DNA of 64,000 nt from Lelliottia wanjuensis (GTDB lineage Bacteria > Pseudomonadota > Gammaproteobacteria > Enterobacterales > Enterobacteriaceae), in contig NZ_JASSOT010000049.1 in NCBI RefSeq assembly GCF_030238365.1, positions 1 to 64,000 on the forward strand, given 5' to 3'. Positions 1-9,279 of this stretch are shown piece by piece. Below the pieces are notes generated by a model. The model ran no database searches, was not told the origin of the DNA, and saw only the letters and a program-made list of their open reading frames with translations. Each line of letters begins with the position of its first letter. Position 1 is the stretch's first letter. The position numbers and the translations under genes are program-made.

Positions 1-173
1 TCTTCGGCACACTGAAATCGGAGTGTTTTTACCTGAACAGGTTCAGCAATCTGAATGAACTGAGGAAGGCGATAGAGGACTATATCCATTACTATAACAA
101 CGAGCGGATCAGTCTGAAATTAAAAGGCCTGAGTCCGGTAGAATACCGAACCCAGACCCCGATAGCCGCTTAA
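1..173 (+). CDS. IS3-family transposase OrfB, C-terminal 56 residues (partial)
   Basis: The reading frame beginning at base 3 and stopping at 171-173 encodes the end of a DDE integrase-type transposase. The segments FGTLKSECFY and YIHYYNNERIS followed by LSPVEYR are hallmarks of the C-terminal part of IS3-family OrfB proteins, which perform strand transfer in the copy-out-paste-in pathway. The final catalytic glutamate region is just at or before the window edge. Whether the full gene is intact is unknown because it is cut by the window start. Confidence 0.85.
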   Translation, partial: FGTLKSECFYLNRFSNLNELRKAIEDYIHYYNNERISLKLKGLSPVEYRTQTPIAA

Positions 174-205
174 CATGAACTGTCCAACTTTATGGGGTCA
201 GTCCA
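1..205 (+). mobile_element. IS3-family insertion sequence, right end only
   Basis: The window opens inside an insertion sequence. It contains the end of a transposase gene followed by a terminal inverted repeat whose outer end reads TGGGGTCAGTCCA on the plus strand, which is the reverse complement of a TGGACTGACCCCA end typical of the IS150-like branch of the IS3 family. The element most likely ends at about 205. The left end and the target duplication lie outside the window, so the exact element and its integrity cannot be judged. Confidence 0.8.
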
Positions 206-223
206 ACTGCGGGCCTTTTTTTA
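206..223 (+). terminator. Right half of an intrinsic terminator, left arm missing
   Basis: Immediately after the insertion sequence end the sequence reads GCGGGCC followed by seven T residues. This is the 3' arm and T-tract of a Rho-independent terminator, but no matching GC-rich left arm exists in the insertion sequence next to it. In E. coli the gene upstream of mscS is fbaA, so this is probably the fbaA terminator interrupted by the insertion. The fbaA part is inference because that gene is outside the window. Confidence 0.4.
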
Positions 224-360
224 TGCCTTTTCAACGGGCTGCATCGGCGAAATTTGTGATCTGTTTGGCATAATCCGCGCTTTTTGTTTACCCTTTACTA
301 ACCTGCCTGTCTCCCAAGTGAGATGGATTTTTTTTGTCTGGATTAGAAAAGGAAGAATGA

Positions 361-1221
361 ATGGATGATCTCGGTGTAGTCGATGGCATTAACAATGCGG
401 GCACCTGGCTGGTGCGCAACCAGGCGCTGCTGCTGAGTTATGCGGTAAACATCGTGGCAGCAATTGCGATTATTATCGTCGGGATGATCGTGGCACGCGT
501 GGTGTCCAATGCGATCAACCGCGTGATGCGCGCGCGACAGATTGACGCCACGGTAGCAGATTTCCTCTCGGCGCTGGTGCGCTACGGCATTATTGCCTTT
601 ACGCTGATTGCTGCGCTGGGGCGCGTCGGGGTACAGACGGCGTCCGTCATCGCGGTGCTCGGTGCTGCCGGTCTGGCCATCGGTCTGGCCCTGCAGGGTT
701 CCCTCTCAAACCTGGCGGCAGGCGTGCTGCTGGTGACCTTCCGTCCGTTCCGCTCCGGTGAGTATGTCGATTTAGGCGGCATCGCCGGGACCGTACTGCA
801 GGTGCAGATTTTCTCTACCACCCTGCGCACCGTTGATGGCCGTATCGTGGTGGTACCAAACGGGAAAATCATCGCCGGGAACATCATTAACTTCTCCCGC
901 GAGCCGGTGCGTCGTAACGAGCTGTTGATCAGCGTGGCGTACGATTCTGATATCGATCAGGTGAAAGCCCTGCTTACCCGCATCATTGAGTCGGATGAGC
1001 GCATCATCAAAGACCGCGAAATGACCGTGCGCCTGAACGAACTGGGGGCGTCGTCGATCAATTTCGTGGTGCGTATCTGGAGCAAAAGCGGCGACCTGCA
1101 GAACGTGTACTGGGACGTGCTGGAGCGCATCAAACGTGAATTTGACGCCAACGGCATTAGCTTCCCGTATCCGCAGATGGACGTGAACTTCAAACGCGTG
1201 AAAGAAGGTGCGAGCGAGTAA
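361..1221 (+). CDS. mscS: Small-conductance mechanosensitive channel MscS
   Basis: This 286-residue protein has the same length as E. coli MscS and aligns along its whole length. MscS is a homoheptameric inner membrane channel that opens under membrane tension and releases solutes during hypo-osmotic shock. Three N-terminal transmembrane helices are visible (about residues 28-57, 67-90 and the pore-lining glycine/alanine-rich helix around 96-127 with the [19 protein letters not shown] packing motif). The cytoplasmic vestibule follows and ends in a [10 protein letters not shown] strand. An AAGGAAG ribosome site precedes the ATG at 361; another ATG at 357 is in a different, quickly closed frame. 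The gene stands alone and converges on the TRAP gene downstream. Confidence 0.98.
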   Translation: MDDLGVVDGINNAGTWLVRNQALLLSYAVNIVAAIAIIIVGMIVARVVSNAINRVMRARQIDATVADFLSALVRYGIIAFTLIAALGRVGVQTASVIAVLGAAGLAIGLALQGSLSNLAAGVLLVTFRPFRSGEYVDLGGIAGTVLQVQIFSTTLRTVDGRIVVVPNGKIIAGNIINFSREPVRRNELLISVAYDSDIDQVKALLTRIIESDERIIKDREMTVRLNELGASSINFVVRIWSKSGDLQNVYWDVLERIKREFDANGISFPYPQMDVNFKRVKEGASE

Positions 1222-1240
1222 ATCCGCCCGGAAAGACCAT

Positions 1241-1273
1241 GCCCGCTGGGGGATCCCGGCGGGCTTTTTTTAT
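1241..1273. terminator. Terminator between mscS and the TRAP gene
   Basis: A GCCCGC ... GCGGGC hairpin with a GGGGGATCCC centre is followed by seven T residues on the plus strand, ending mscS transcription. The last bases overlap the stop codon of the convergent gene. Confidence 0.85.
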
Positions 1274-2319
1274 CTTATGACGTCGTTAACAATAGCGCTG
1301 ACACCCTTCATCAGCAGGCCTGCATCCGTTATCCCTTTATCTTCCTGCTCAGTTACCCATTCAGCCTGAACCTGCTGATATCCGGTGGCGGTTTGCCAGG
1401 CTTCCAGCTCCTGGTTCGTCAGGTAGTGAATGGATGCGCCCTCTTTTTTCATCCGGTTTACCATCTCAAGCAGATTCGCGTCTTGCGCTGCCCCGAGACG
1501 TCTTTGCGTCGCGGCGGCTGCCCGTCTGATAGCGCCACGATCCTTCACGTCGAGACTATCCCAGACTGTTTTATTCATCACCAGCAGATACACATGGCCG
1601 AGCCACAGGGAAGGGGAAAGCTGAATATGAGGGGCTGCACGCTCGGCATGAATATCGTATCCGCTGTCGAGGTTAACCATCAGGCCGTCAAGCTGCCCGT
1701 CCGCCAGCGCGTTGGTGATGTTGTCATTCCACGGCATACTCACCGGCACGCCACCCGCGTTGCGTAAAAAGGACTGGTGCCAAAAGCTGGCGGTACGCCA
1801 TTTGCTGCCGTTTAGCTGATCCAGTTTGACGTTGGGCTGGGTGGTGAAAAAACCGACCGGATAGCCGAGGAAAAATTGCAGGTTCACGAGGTTATTTTTT
1901 TCCAGCTCGTTCCCGAACTGGCGATACTCGCTGAAGATGCGCCGAAAAGTCGCCACCTGCGCATTGCCGCTGGCCGGCCCGAGGGGGAAGCTCTTAAATA
2001 TCTGGTGTCGCGGGAGCAGATCCGGCGTGTATTCGGGAACCACAATCCCGATATCTGCGACATCGCCCCGGCTGAGGGTCTTCAGGGCGTCATAGCTGGT
2101 GGAAAGCTCGCCGTTCCAGTGCGCCTCGATTTTCAGGCGGCCGATCGATTCGGTCTCAATCGCTCTAAAAAAGGTCTCTTTGATGAGCCTGGTGCGCATG
2201 TTTCCGTACGGTTCATGATCCGTATAGCGCAACGTTGTGGTCGCGCTGGCAGTGGCGGCCCACACACTGGCAACGACCCATCCGGCACAGAAGAGTAAAG
2301 CCTTCGCGTTATGCTTCAT
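1270..2319 (-). CDS. TRAP transporter substrate-binding protein, DctP family (orphan)
   Basis: A 349-residue periplasmic solute receptor of the DctP/TAXI-independent TRAP class. It begins with a signal peptide (positively charged MKHNAK, hydrophobic core, cleavage near ATASA-TTTLRY). The central segment LNGSKWRTASFW followed by GGVPVSMPWND and DGQLDGLMVN matches the ligand-binding region of the family, where the arginine clamps a carboxylate. TRAP receptors deliver organic acids to a DctQ/DctM membrane pair, but no such genes lie nearby, so the membrane partner is unknown. The ATG at 2319 was chosen because AAAGGA lies six bases before it; the upstream ATG at 2325 touches that site. This gene is not in the corresponding E. 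coli K-12 mscS-argO interval. Confidence 0.85.
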   Translation of the reverse strand: MKHNAKALLFCAGWVVASVWAATASATTTLRYTDHEPYGNMRTRLIKETFFRAIETESIGRLKIEAHWNGELSTSYDALKTLSRGDVADIGIVVPEYTPDLLPRHQIFKSFPLGPASGNAQVATFRRIFSEYRQFGNELEKNNLVNLQFFLGYPVGFFTTQPNVKLDQLNGSKWRTASFWHQSFLRNAGGVPVSMPWNDNITNALADGQLDGLMVNLDSGYDIHAERAAPHIQLSPSLWLGHVYLLVMNKTVWDSLDVKDRGAIRRAAAATQRRLGAAQDANLLEMVNRMKKEGASIHYLTNQELEAWQTATGYQQVQAEWVTEQEDKGITDAGLLMKGVSAIVNDVIR

Positions 2320-2440
2320 ATCCATTCCTTTGGTACGGTTGCTGGTACCTTCAGCATACGCTAAATCCTCACTGAAAACGTTTGTCGTAATCCCAATCTG
2401 CCATTATTAGCCACACTTATCAGGGATTAAAATTATCAAT

Positions 2441-2469
2441 TTCCTCTAATGAGGATCTCGCAGTATAGT
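2441..2469 (+). promoter_or_regulatory. Candidate argO promoter
   Basis: A TTCCTC -35 and TATAGT -10 separated by 17 bases lie 35 bases before the argO start. In E. coli argO transcription requires ArgP with arginine bound and is blocked by lysine-bound ArgP; the AT-rich stretch just upstream is where ArgP would bind. The promoter is inferred from sequence. Confidence 0.4.
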
Positions 2470-2503
2470 CTGCCGTAACGACAATCCTGTGAGATTATTT
2501 TCC

Positions 2504-3139
2504 ATGTTATCTTATTATTTTCAAGGACTTGTGCTTGGTGCGGCCATGATCCTTCCTCTCGGTCCTCAGAATGCGTTCGTCATGAATCAGGGGATCCGCC
2601 GGCAATATCATTTAATGATTGCGATGCTCTGCGCCGTCAGCGATTTAGTGCTGATTTGCGCCGGAATTTTTGGCGGCAGCGCTTTGCTGATGCAATCCCC
2701 GTGGCTGCTGGCGCTGGTGACCTGGGGCGGCGTGGCGTTCCTGCTGTGGTACGGCTTTGGCGCGCTGAAAACCGCCATGAGCAGCAATCTCGAACTGGCC
2801 AGCGCCGAGGTGATGAAGCAGGGGCGCTGGAAGATTATCGCCACCATGCTGGCGGTGACCTGGCTCAACCCGCACGTCTATCTGGATACTTTTGTGGTGC
2901 TGGGCAGCCTGGGCGGTCAGTTGGATGTGGAACCTAAACGCTGGTTCGCGCTGGGGACGGTGAGTGCCTCCTTCCTGTGGTTCTTCGGCCTGGCGATACT
3001 GGCCGCCTGGCTCGCCCCGCGTTTACGCACCGCCAAAGCACAGCGCATCATTAATATTCTGGTCGGCGTGGTGATGTGGGTTATCGCCTTCCAGCTGGCG
3101 AAAGAGGGGATTAATCACGTGCAGGTATTGTTCAACTAA
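2504..3139 (+). CDS. argO: Arginine exporter ArgO
   Basis: A 211-residue LysE-family inner membrane exporter, the same length as E. coli ArgO and nearly identical through the N-terminal [19 protein letters not shown] motif. It has six hydrophobic segments and exports arginine and its toxic analogue canavanine, preventing overaccumulation. The conserved [11 protein letters not shown] segment after the third helix is a family hallmark. The ATG at 2504 gives the known N-terminus MLSYYFQGL; a GTG at 2489 would add five residues. The regulator gene argP is two genes downstream. Confidence 0.97.
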   Translation: MLSYYFQGLVLGAAMILPLGPQNAFVMNQGIRRQYHLMIAMLCAVSDLVLICAGIFGGSALLMQSPWLLALVTWGGVAFLLWYGFGALKTAMSSNLELASAEVMKQGRWKIIATMLAVTWLNPHVYLDTFVVLGSLGGQLDVEPKRWFALGTVSASFLWFFGLAILAAWLAPRLRTAKAQRIINILVGVVMWVIAFQLAKEGINHVQVLFN

Positions 3140-3227
3140 GCGTTGTCTTATGGACAACTGAAACAGACGCGCTAAGCTTGCTGGCATGCGCCCTTCGGTG
3201 GGCACTTCGCAACATGGAGGAATAACA

Positions 3228-3950
3228 GTGAAGTTTAAAGTGATGGCCCTGGCGGCATTAGTAGGTTTAGGCGCAGTGTCGGTACAGGCAAACGAATTGC
3301 CAAATGGACCGCACATTGTCACTTCCGGTACCGCAAGCGTGGACGCGGTTCCTGATGTTGCAACGCTTGCGATTGAAGTGAACGTCGCGGCAAAAGATGC
3401 GGCGTCCGCCAAGAAACAGGCTGACGATCGCGTTGCGCAATATCTCTCTTTCCTTGAGCAGAATGGCGTCGCGAAAAAAGACATTAACTCGGCGAATCTG
3501 CGCACCCAGCCCGATTACGACTATCAGAATGGCAAAAGCATTCTGAAAGGCTACCGCGCGGTGCGTACTGTTGAAGTGACCTTGCGTCAGCTGGACAAGC
3601 TGAACTCGCTGCTGGATGGCGCGCTGAAAGCGGGGCTGAACGAAATTCGTTCCGTGTCGCTGGGCGTTGCGCAACCAGAGAAATACAAAGACGAAGCGCG
3701 TAAAGCGGCAATTGATGACGCCGTGCGTCAGGCAGAGCAGCTGGCGTCCGGCTTCAAATCGAAGCTCGGCCCGGTGTATAGCGTGCGTTACCACGTCTCT
3801 AACTATCAGCCGAGCCCGATGGTTCGCATGATGAAGGCGGATGCCGCCCCGGCCTCTGCGCAGGAAACTTACGAGCAGCCGACCATTCAGTTCGACGATC
3901 AGGTCGATGTGGTGTTCCAGCTTGAACCTCAGCAGGCCCCTGCTCAATAA
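3228..3950 (+). CDS. yggE: Oxidative-stress protein YggE, SIMPL domain
   Basis: A 240-residue periplasmic protein with a SIMPL (DUF541) domain. The signal peptide MKFKVMALAALVGLGAVSVQA is followed by NELPNGPHIVTSGTA, as in E. coli YggE, which lowers intracellular reactive oxygen species when overexpressed; the biochemical activity is not established. The GTG at 3228 is the right start because TGGAGG lies seven bases before it and it gives a proper signal peptide; an in-frame ATG at 3186 would add fourteen residues unlike the family. The C-terminus ends in a short Gln/Pro/Ala-rich tail. Confidence 0.95.
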   Translation: MKFKVMALAALVGLGAVSVQANELPNGPHIVTSGTASVDAVPDVATLAIEVNVAAKDAASAKKQADDRVAQYLSFLEQNGVAKKDINSANLRTQPDYDYQNGKSILKGYRAVRTVEVTLRQLDKLNSLLDGALKAGLNEIRSVSLGVAQPEKYKDEARKAAIDDAVRQAEQLASGFKSKLGPVYSVRYHVSNYQPSPMVRMMKADAAPASAQETYEQPTIQFDDQVDVVFQLEPQQAPAQ

Positions 3951-3953
3951 CTT

Positions 3954-3991
3954 GTAGGCCGGGTAAGGCGTAGCCGCCACCCGGCTTTTTT
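3954..3991. repeat. REP palindrome between yggE and argP
   Basis: GTAGGCCGGGTAAGGCGTAG pairs with GCCGCCACCCGGC and is followed by six T residues. This is a repetitive extragenic palindrome of the enterobacterial type and it also forms a terminator for yggE. It ends at the stop codon of the convergent argP. Near-identical copies lie at 7292 and 17956. Confidence 0.9.
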
Positions 3992-4883
3992 AATCCTGCC
4001 TCAACACCTTATGCCCATAAGCCAGCAGTGCATCGGTGACGTTGCGCATCATGCGGCTTTCCGGCGCAAAGCGGTGCCAGTACAACATGCGACGCTGATA
4101 CAGCCCTGGCGTTAAGTCGATAAGCTCTCCGCTCTTCAACTCTTTCTCAATCTGCAGATGCGGGATCATACAACAGGTGGTTCCCTGGCGCGCCAGCTGC
4201 ACGAAGGCTTCCGACGAGTTCACGATATGACAGGGCACGCTGCCCGGCGGCAGGTCGAAGTTTTGCTGTAAAAACGCCTGGTGCATATCGTCGAGATGGT
4301 CGAACGCAACGGCGGGCGCTTTCAGCAGCGCGGCGCGGGTGACGCCGTTCGGGAAATAGCGATCCGCAAACTCTTTTGAACCGACAAACAGGTAGTCCAG
4401 CGCGCCGAGTTGATCGACCAGGCAGCTTGGCAGCGCCTGCGGCTGAATACTGACGGCCCCGACCACTTCGCCGCGACGCAGACGTTCCTGAGTACGGGTT
4501 TCATCTTCCACCTGCAAATTGAGGCGGATCGGTGAGTCGGCCAGCACGGTGGAGAGGGCAGGCAACAGCCAGGTTGCCAGACTGTCGGCGTTGACCGCCA
4601 GCGACAGCAGCAGCGGCGTGGAGCCGGTCTGTTCATCGCCCAGCCACTCCTCTTCCAGCAGCTCAACCTGACGCAGCAGGGCGAGTAGTTTCTGCCCTTG
4701 CTCCGTCGGACGTGGTGGAACCGTACGCACCAGCAGCGGTTGTCCGAACATATTCTCAAGCTGTTTGATTCGCTGTGATACGGCGGATTGAGTGATGCAC
4801 AGCTTTTGCGCCGCGCGCTCAAAACCTCGTTCACGAATGACGGCATCAAGCGCCTGTAGTGTTCTGTAGTCCGGACGTTTCAT
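3990..4883 (-). CDS. argP: LysR-type regulator ArgP (IciA)
   Basis: A 297-residue LysR-type transcription factor with the length and sequence of E. coli ArgP. The winged helix-turn-helix spans about residues 4-62 ([22 protein letters not shown]), and the effector domain follows. ArgP activates argO with arginine, and controls dapB, lysP, gdhA and others in response to lysine. It is transcribed away from rpiA; the shared 189-base gap holds a large palindrome and a CRP-type site. A CAGGAG ribosome site lies before the ATG. Confidence 0.97.
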   Translation of the reverse strand: MKRPDYRTLQALDAVIRERGFERAAQKLCITQSAVSQRIKQLENMFGQPLLVRTVPPRPTEQGQKLLALLRQVELLEEEWLGDEQTGSTPLLLSLAVNADSLATWLLPALSTVLADSPIRLNLQVEDETRTQERLRRGEVVGAVSIQPQALPSCLVDQLGALDYLFVGSKEFADRYFPNGVTRAALLKAPAVAFDHLDDMHQAFLQQNFDLPPGSVPCHIVNSSEAFVQLARQGTTCCMIPHLQIEKELKSGELIDLTPGLYQRRMLYWHRFAPESRMMRNVTDALLAYGHKVLRQD

Positions 4884-4922
4884 TGCGGGGCAGTACTCCT
4901 GAATTTTGCTGATTCTGCACTA

Positions 4923-4946
4923 TGACACAAATTTACCTTTGTGACA
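4923..4946. promoter_or_regulatory. 24-base palindrome upstream of argP
   Basis: TGACACAAA and TTTGTGACA face each other across six bases, with a single mismatch in nine. It lies 40 bases upstream of the argP start and is a plausible operator, but the protein that binds it is not identified from the sequence. Confidence 0.4.
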
Positions 4947-4991
4947 GACCAATTCCGACCACATCGGATCTGTCAGAGCTTTGCTCGTTAA

Positions 4992-5037
4992 TGTGACACC
5001 GGTCACAGGGACATTCCCCGCCCGCATGTTCTATAAT
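4992..5037 (+). promoter_or_regulatory. Consensus CRP site and -10 box upstream of rpiA
   Basis: TGTGA-CACCGG-TCACA at 4992-5007 is an exact match to the CRP half-site consensus with the correct six-base spacer. A TATAAT -10 box follows at 5032-5037, placing the CRP site near the -41 to -44 region of the start, the usual class II activation position. The rpiA ATG is 36 bases after the -10. The site is seen directly; its action on rpiA is inference. Confidence 0.6.
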
Positions 5038-5072
5038 GCGCCCTGAGTTTTCACACCACAGGCAGAACGATC

Positions 5073-5732
5073 ATGACGCAGGATGAACTGAAAAAAGCAG
5101 TAGGATGGGCCGCTCTCCAGTATGTACAACCCGGCACTATTGTTGGCGTAGGGACGGGCTCGACCGCCGCACATTTTATTGATGCGCTCGGCACGATGAA
5201 AGGGCAGATCGAGGGCGCGGTATCCAGCTCCGATGCTTCCACGGAAAAGCTGAAAAGTCTCGGCATTACGGTCTTCGATCTGAACGAAGTGGATCGTCTG
5301 GGGATTTACGTGGATGGTGCCGATGAGATCAACGGCCACATGCAGATGATCAAAGGCGGCGGCGCGGCGCTGACCCGTGAAAAGATCATTGCCTCCGTGG
5401 CGGATAAGTTCATCTGCATCGCGGACGCTTCCAAGCAGGTGGATATCCTCGGCAACTTCCCGCTGCCGGTGGAAGTGATCCCAATGGCGCGCAGCGCGGT
5501 GGCGCGTCAGCTGGTGAAGCTGGGCGGTCGTCCGGAATATCGCCAGGGTGTGGTGACGGACAACGGTAACGTGATCCTCGATGTTCACAATCTGGAGATC
5601 ATGGACGCGGTGGCGATGGAAAATGCGATTAACGCGATTCCAGGCGTAGTGACCGTAGGGTTATTCGCCAACCGTGGCGCGGACGTGGCGCTGATCGGCA
5701 CCGCCGATGGCGTGAAAACCATCGTAAAATGA
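5073..5732 (+). CDS. rpiA: Ribose-5-phosphate isomerase A
   Basis: A 219-residue enzyme, the E. coli RpiA length, that interconverts ribulose 5-phosphate and ribose 5-phosphate in the pentose phosphate pathway. Key motifs are visible: the phosphate loop VGTGSTA near residue 27, DGADEI near residue 81 and [11 protein letters not shown] near residue 94, which carries the catalytic residues of the family. It lies between divergent argP and downstream serA, as in E. coli. Confidence 0.98.
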   Translation: MTQDELKKAVGWAALQYVQPGTIVGVGTGSTAAHFIDALGTMKGQIEGAVSSSDASTEKLKSLGITVFDLNEVDRLGIYVDGADEINGHMQMIKGGGAALTREKIIASVADKFICIADASKQVDILGNFPLPVEVIPMARSAVARQLVKLGGRPEYRQGVVTDNGNVILDVHNLEIMDAVAMENAINAIPGVVTVGLFANRGADVALIGTADGVKTIVK

Positions 5733-5737
5733 TCTGA

Positions 5738-5757
5738 CGGGGGGAGCTCTCCCCCCG
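5738..5757 (+). terminator. rpiA hairpin
   Basis: CGGGGGGA and TCCCCCCG form an eight-pair stem around GCTC five bases after the rpiA stop. The following sequence is A/T-rich with a short T run, so termination is likely but not classic. Confidence 0.55.
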
Positions 5758-5784
5758 CTAAATATTTTTCAAAAGCCAAATTCG

Positions 5785-5800
5785 GTGACTTGTGTCACGT
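5785..5800 (+). promoter_or_regulatory. Candidate CRP site upstream of serA
   Basis: GGTGA-CTTGTG-TCACG matches the CRP consensus at eight of ten half-site positions. In E. coli serA is activated by Lrp and affected by cAMP-CRP, so a site in this leader is expected. Confidence 0.4.
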
Positions 5801-5895
5801 TTTTTCGCCTGTTCTGACGATCCTGCCGCTTTCCCGATTAACCACAGCATTTTCCTCTGACATTTCGCTCTGGATGACTTTTCTTCAGAGTGCCG

Positions 5896-5911
5896 ACGCA
5901 AACGTTCATAT
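5896..5911 (+). promoter_or_regulatory. Candidate PurR box upstream of serA
   Basis: ACGCAAACGTTCATAT agrees with the PurR operator ANGCAANCGNTTNCNT at ten of twelve fixed positions. It abuts a possible -35 TTGCTG (5911-5916) with a TATGTT -10 at 5933-5938. The rest of the 264-base rpiA-serA gap is AT-rich, as expected for an Lrp-controlled region. Confidence 0.4.
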
Positions 5912-5996
5912 TGCTGCAATAGTTTTTTTTGATATGTTGGCTGGAGTGGATTTAAATCCAGCACAACATCAGTTCAGACAAAACAGGGTCGGGTAA

Positions 5997-7229
5997 ATGG
6001 CAAAGGTATCACTGGAAAAAGACAAGATTAAGTTTCTGCTCGTCGAAGGAGTGCATCAGAAAGCACTGGATAACCTTCGTGCAGCAGGTTACACCAACAT
6101 CGAATTCCACAAAGGCGCGCTGGATACTGAGCAGCTGAAAGAATCCATCCGTGATGCCCATTTCATCGGCCTGCGATCCCGTACCCATCTGACTGAAGAG
6201 GTTATTGCCTGCGCTGAGAAGCTGGTGGCGATTGGCTGTTTCTGTATCGGTACCAACCAGGTGGATCTGAATGCAGCGGCTAAACGCGGCGTGCCGGTCT
6301 TTAACGCTCCTTTCTCCAACACCCGTTCCGTGGCGGAGTTAGTGATTGGCGAGCTGCTGCTCCTGCTGCGCGGCATTCCTGAAGCCAACGCCAAAGCGCA
6401 CCGTGGCGTGTGGAACAAACTGGCCTCTGGCTCGTTTGAAGCGCGTGGTAAAAAGCTGGGGATCATCGGCTACGGCCATATCGGTACGCAGCTCGGGATT
6501 CTGGCGGAATCTCTCGGGATGAACGTCTTCTTCTACGATATCGAAAACAAACTCCCGCTGGGTAATGCAACTCAGGTGCAGCATCTTTCCGATCTGCTCA
6601 ACATGAGCGACGTGGTGAGCCTGCATGTGCCGGAAAACGCCTCCACCAAAAACATGATGGGCGCGGAAGAGCTGGCGCTGATGAAGCCGGGTTCTCTGCT
6701 GATTAACGCCGCGCGCGGTACAGTGGTAGATATTCCTGCCCTGTGCGAGGCCCTGCGCAGTAAGCATCTGGCGGGCGCGGCTATCGATGTCTTCCCGACG
6801 GAACCGGCGACCAACACCGATCCGTTCACCTCTCCGCTGTGTGAATTCGACAACGTGATCCTGACGCCGCACATTGGCGGCTCGACTCAGGAAGCGCAGG
6901 AAAACATCGGTCTGGAAGTGGCGGGCAAACTGAGTAAGTATTCCGATAACGGCTCTACGCTGTCGGCGGTGAACTTCCCGGAAGTGTCTCTGCCATTACA
7001 TGGCGGGCGCCGTTTGCTGCACATTCACGAGAATCGTCCTGGCGTGCTGACCGCGATTAACCAGATCTTCGCCGAGCAGAGCGTCAACATTGCGGCGCAG
7101 TACCTGCAAACTAACTCGCAGATGGGCTATGTAGTCATTGATATCGAAGCAGATGATGAAGTGGCGGAGAAAGCATTGCTGAGCATGAAGGCGATTCCAG
7201 GCACGATTCGCGCGCGTCTGTTGTACTAA
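5997..7229 (+). CDS. serA: D-3-phosphoglycerate dehydrogenase
   Basis: A 410-residue NAD-dependent dehydrogenase that oxidises 3-phosphoglycerate in the first step of serine synthesis; length equals E. coli SerA. The nucleotide-binding GYGHIGTQ motif lies at about 158-165. The catalytic triad Arg240, Glu269 and His292 is present, the last in LTPHIGGS. The C-terminal ACT domain (about 335-410) carries the serine feedback site, including HIHENRPGVL and the terminal RARLLY. It is a single-gene unit with a leader that has candidate CRP and PurR sites. Confidence 0.98.
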   Translation: MAKVSLEKDKIKFLLVEGVHQKALDNLRAAGYTNIEFHKGALDTEQLKESIRDAHFIGLRSRTHLTEEVIACAEKLVAIGCFCIGTNQVDLNAAAKRGVPVFNAPFSNTRSVAELVIGELLLLLRGIPEANAKAHRGVWNKLASGSFEARGKKLGIIGYGHIGTQLGILAESLGMNVFFYDIENKLPLGNATQVQHLSDLLNMSDVVSLHVPENASTKNMMGAEELALMKPGSLLINAARGTVVDIPALCEALRSKHLAGAAIDVFPTEPATNTDPFTSPLCEFDNVILTPHIGGSTQEAQENIGLEVAGKLSKYSDNGSTLSAVNFPEVSLPLHGGRRLLHIHENRPGVLTAINQIFAEQSVNIAAQYLQTNSQMGYVVIDIEADDEVAEKALLSMKAIPGTIRARLLY

Positions 7230-7241
7230 TCTGCGGTTTGC

Positions 7242-7324
7242 TGTGTCGGGTGGCGCTTGCGCTTACCCGACCTACGGGTTAATCGTGGTTTTGTAGGCCG
7301 GGTAAGGCGTAGCCGCCACCCGGC
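7242..7324. repeat. BIME of two REP palindromes between serA and fau
   Basis: A first palindrome (GTCGGGTGGCG ... TTACCCGAC) at about 7245-7275 is followed by a second (GTAGGCCGGGTAAGGCGTAG ... CACCCGGC) at 7292-7324 in opposite orientation. Such paired REPs between convergent genes act as terminators and mRNA stabilisers. Confidence 0.85.
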
Positions 7325-7333
7325 TTTGTTATT

Positions 7334-7930
7334 TCACCACTCCCACAATTTCGAAGGCGTCACCACCGCAGGCAGCGGTACATCCCATTTCTCCACCGGC
7401 AGCGCTTTCACGCCCTGACAATCATGGGCATAACCCACCGGCTGCAAACCATACTGCTGCCAGTTCTGCAGCGTGCGATCGTAAAATCCGCCGCCCATCC
7501 CCAGACGCTGACCGCTCTCATCGAAAGCCACCAGTGGCGTAATCAGCACATCCAAATCCTGCAACGGCAGCACATCGCGCACGTCGAGTTTCGGTTCGGT
7601 GATTTTCAGACGGTTCACCACCAGTTCGCTTTGCGGATGGTAGTGCAAGAACAGCAGATTGCCCGGACTGAACGGATGCAGCACCGGCAGATAAACCTTT
7701 TTCCCGGCGCGCCAGAGTTGTTCGATCAGCGGTTGAGTATCAAGCTCGCCGTCAAACGACAGAAACAGGGCGACCGTATGCGCCATCACAACGGGCGGAT
7801 ACGCCATCATGCGCGCGGCAGCTTGCTGGGCAAAATGAGCTTGTTGTTCGGGCGAAAGCGCTCGACGGTGTTTGCGGATTAACTGACGGATAGCTTGTCG
7901 GGAAGCAGGGACTTCAGGAAATTGAGTCAT
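7334..7930 (-). CDS. fau: 5-formyltetrahydrofolate cyclo-ligase family protein
   Basis: A 198-residue protein homologous to E. coli YgfA/Fau, which converts 5-formyltetrahydrofolate to 5,10-methenyltetrahydrofolate using ATP. The conserved LDVLITPLVAFDESGQRLGMGGGFYDRTL block contains the metal and nucleotide site. The start at 7930 gives MTQFPEVPASRQAIRQ; an in-frame ATG at 8005 lies inside the 6S RNA and is rejected. The gene begins 24 bases after the 6S RNA 3' end, and in E. coli the two are co-transcribed, with the RNA processed from the joint transcript. Confidence 0.95.
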   Translation of the reverse strand: MTQFPEVPASRQAIRQLIRKHRRALSPEQQAHFAQQAAARMMAYPPVVMAHTVALFLSFDGELDTQPLIEQLWRAGKKVYLPVLHPFSPGNLLFLHYHPQSELVVNRLKITEPKLDVRDVLPLQDLDVLITPLVAFDESGQRLGMGGGFYDRTLQNWQQYGLQPVGYAHDCQGVKALPVEKWDVPLPAVVTPSKLWEW

Positions 7931-7954
7931 GATGCTTGAAGGTAGTAAAGAAGG

Positions 7955-8138
7955 GGAATCTCCGAGATGCCGCCGCAGGCTGTAACCCTTGAACCCTTGG
8001 TTCAAGGTGAATGTGTCGTCATAGTCTTAAGGCTTCTCGGACGAACCGAGCATGCTCACCGACCATGGAGCGCCACATTCTTGTGGTATGAAATATCGGC
8101 TCAGGGGACTGGCCCGCTTGCGAACATCTCAGAGAAAT
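7955..8138 (-). ncRNA. ssrS: 6S RNA
   Basis: About 184 bases on the minus strand match E. coli 6S RNA nearly throughout. The 5' end ATTTCTCTGAGATGTTCGC pairs with the 3' end GCATCTCGGAGATTCC, and the central region carries the open-bubble side ACCACAAGAATGTGGCGCTC. 6S RNA mimics an open promoter, sequesters sigma-70 RNA polymerase in stationary phase and templates short pRNAs on outgrowth. It sits between zapA and fau, the usual place. Confidence 0.97.
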
Positions 8139-8179
8139 TTTGTCTTCACAGTCACTCTACCATAGTCAACTGCGAAGTG

Positions 8180-9254
<1,075 letters not shown>

Positions 9255-9279
9255 AAAAAAGAACGCACAGGAGGGTGTC

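Noticed and set aside
7931..8005. Longer start for fau inside the 6S RNA
   Set aside because: The extension lies in the structured RNA and has no homology to Fau proteins.
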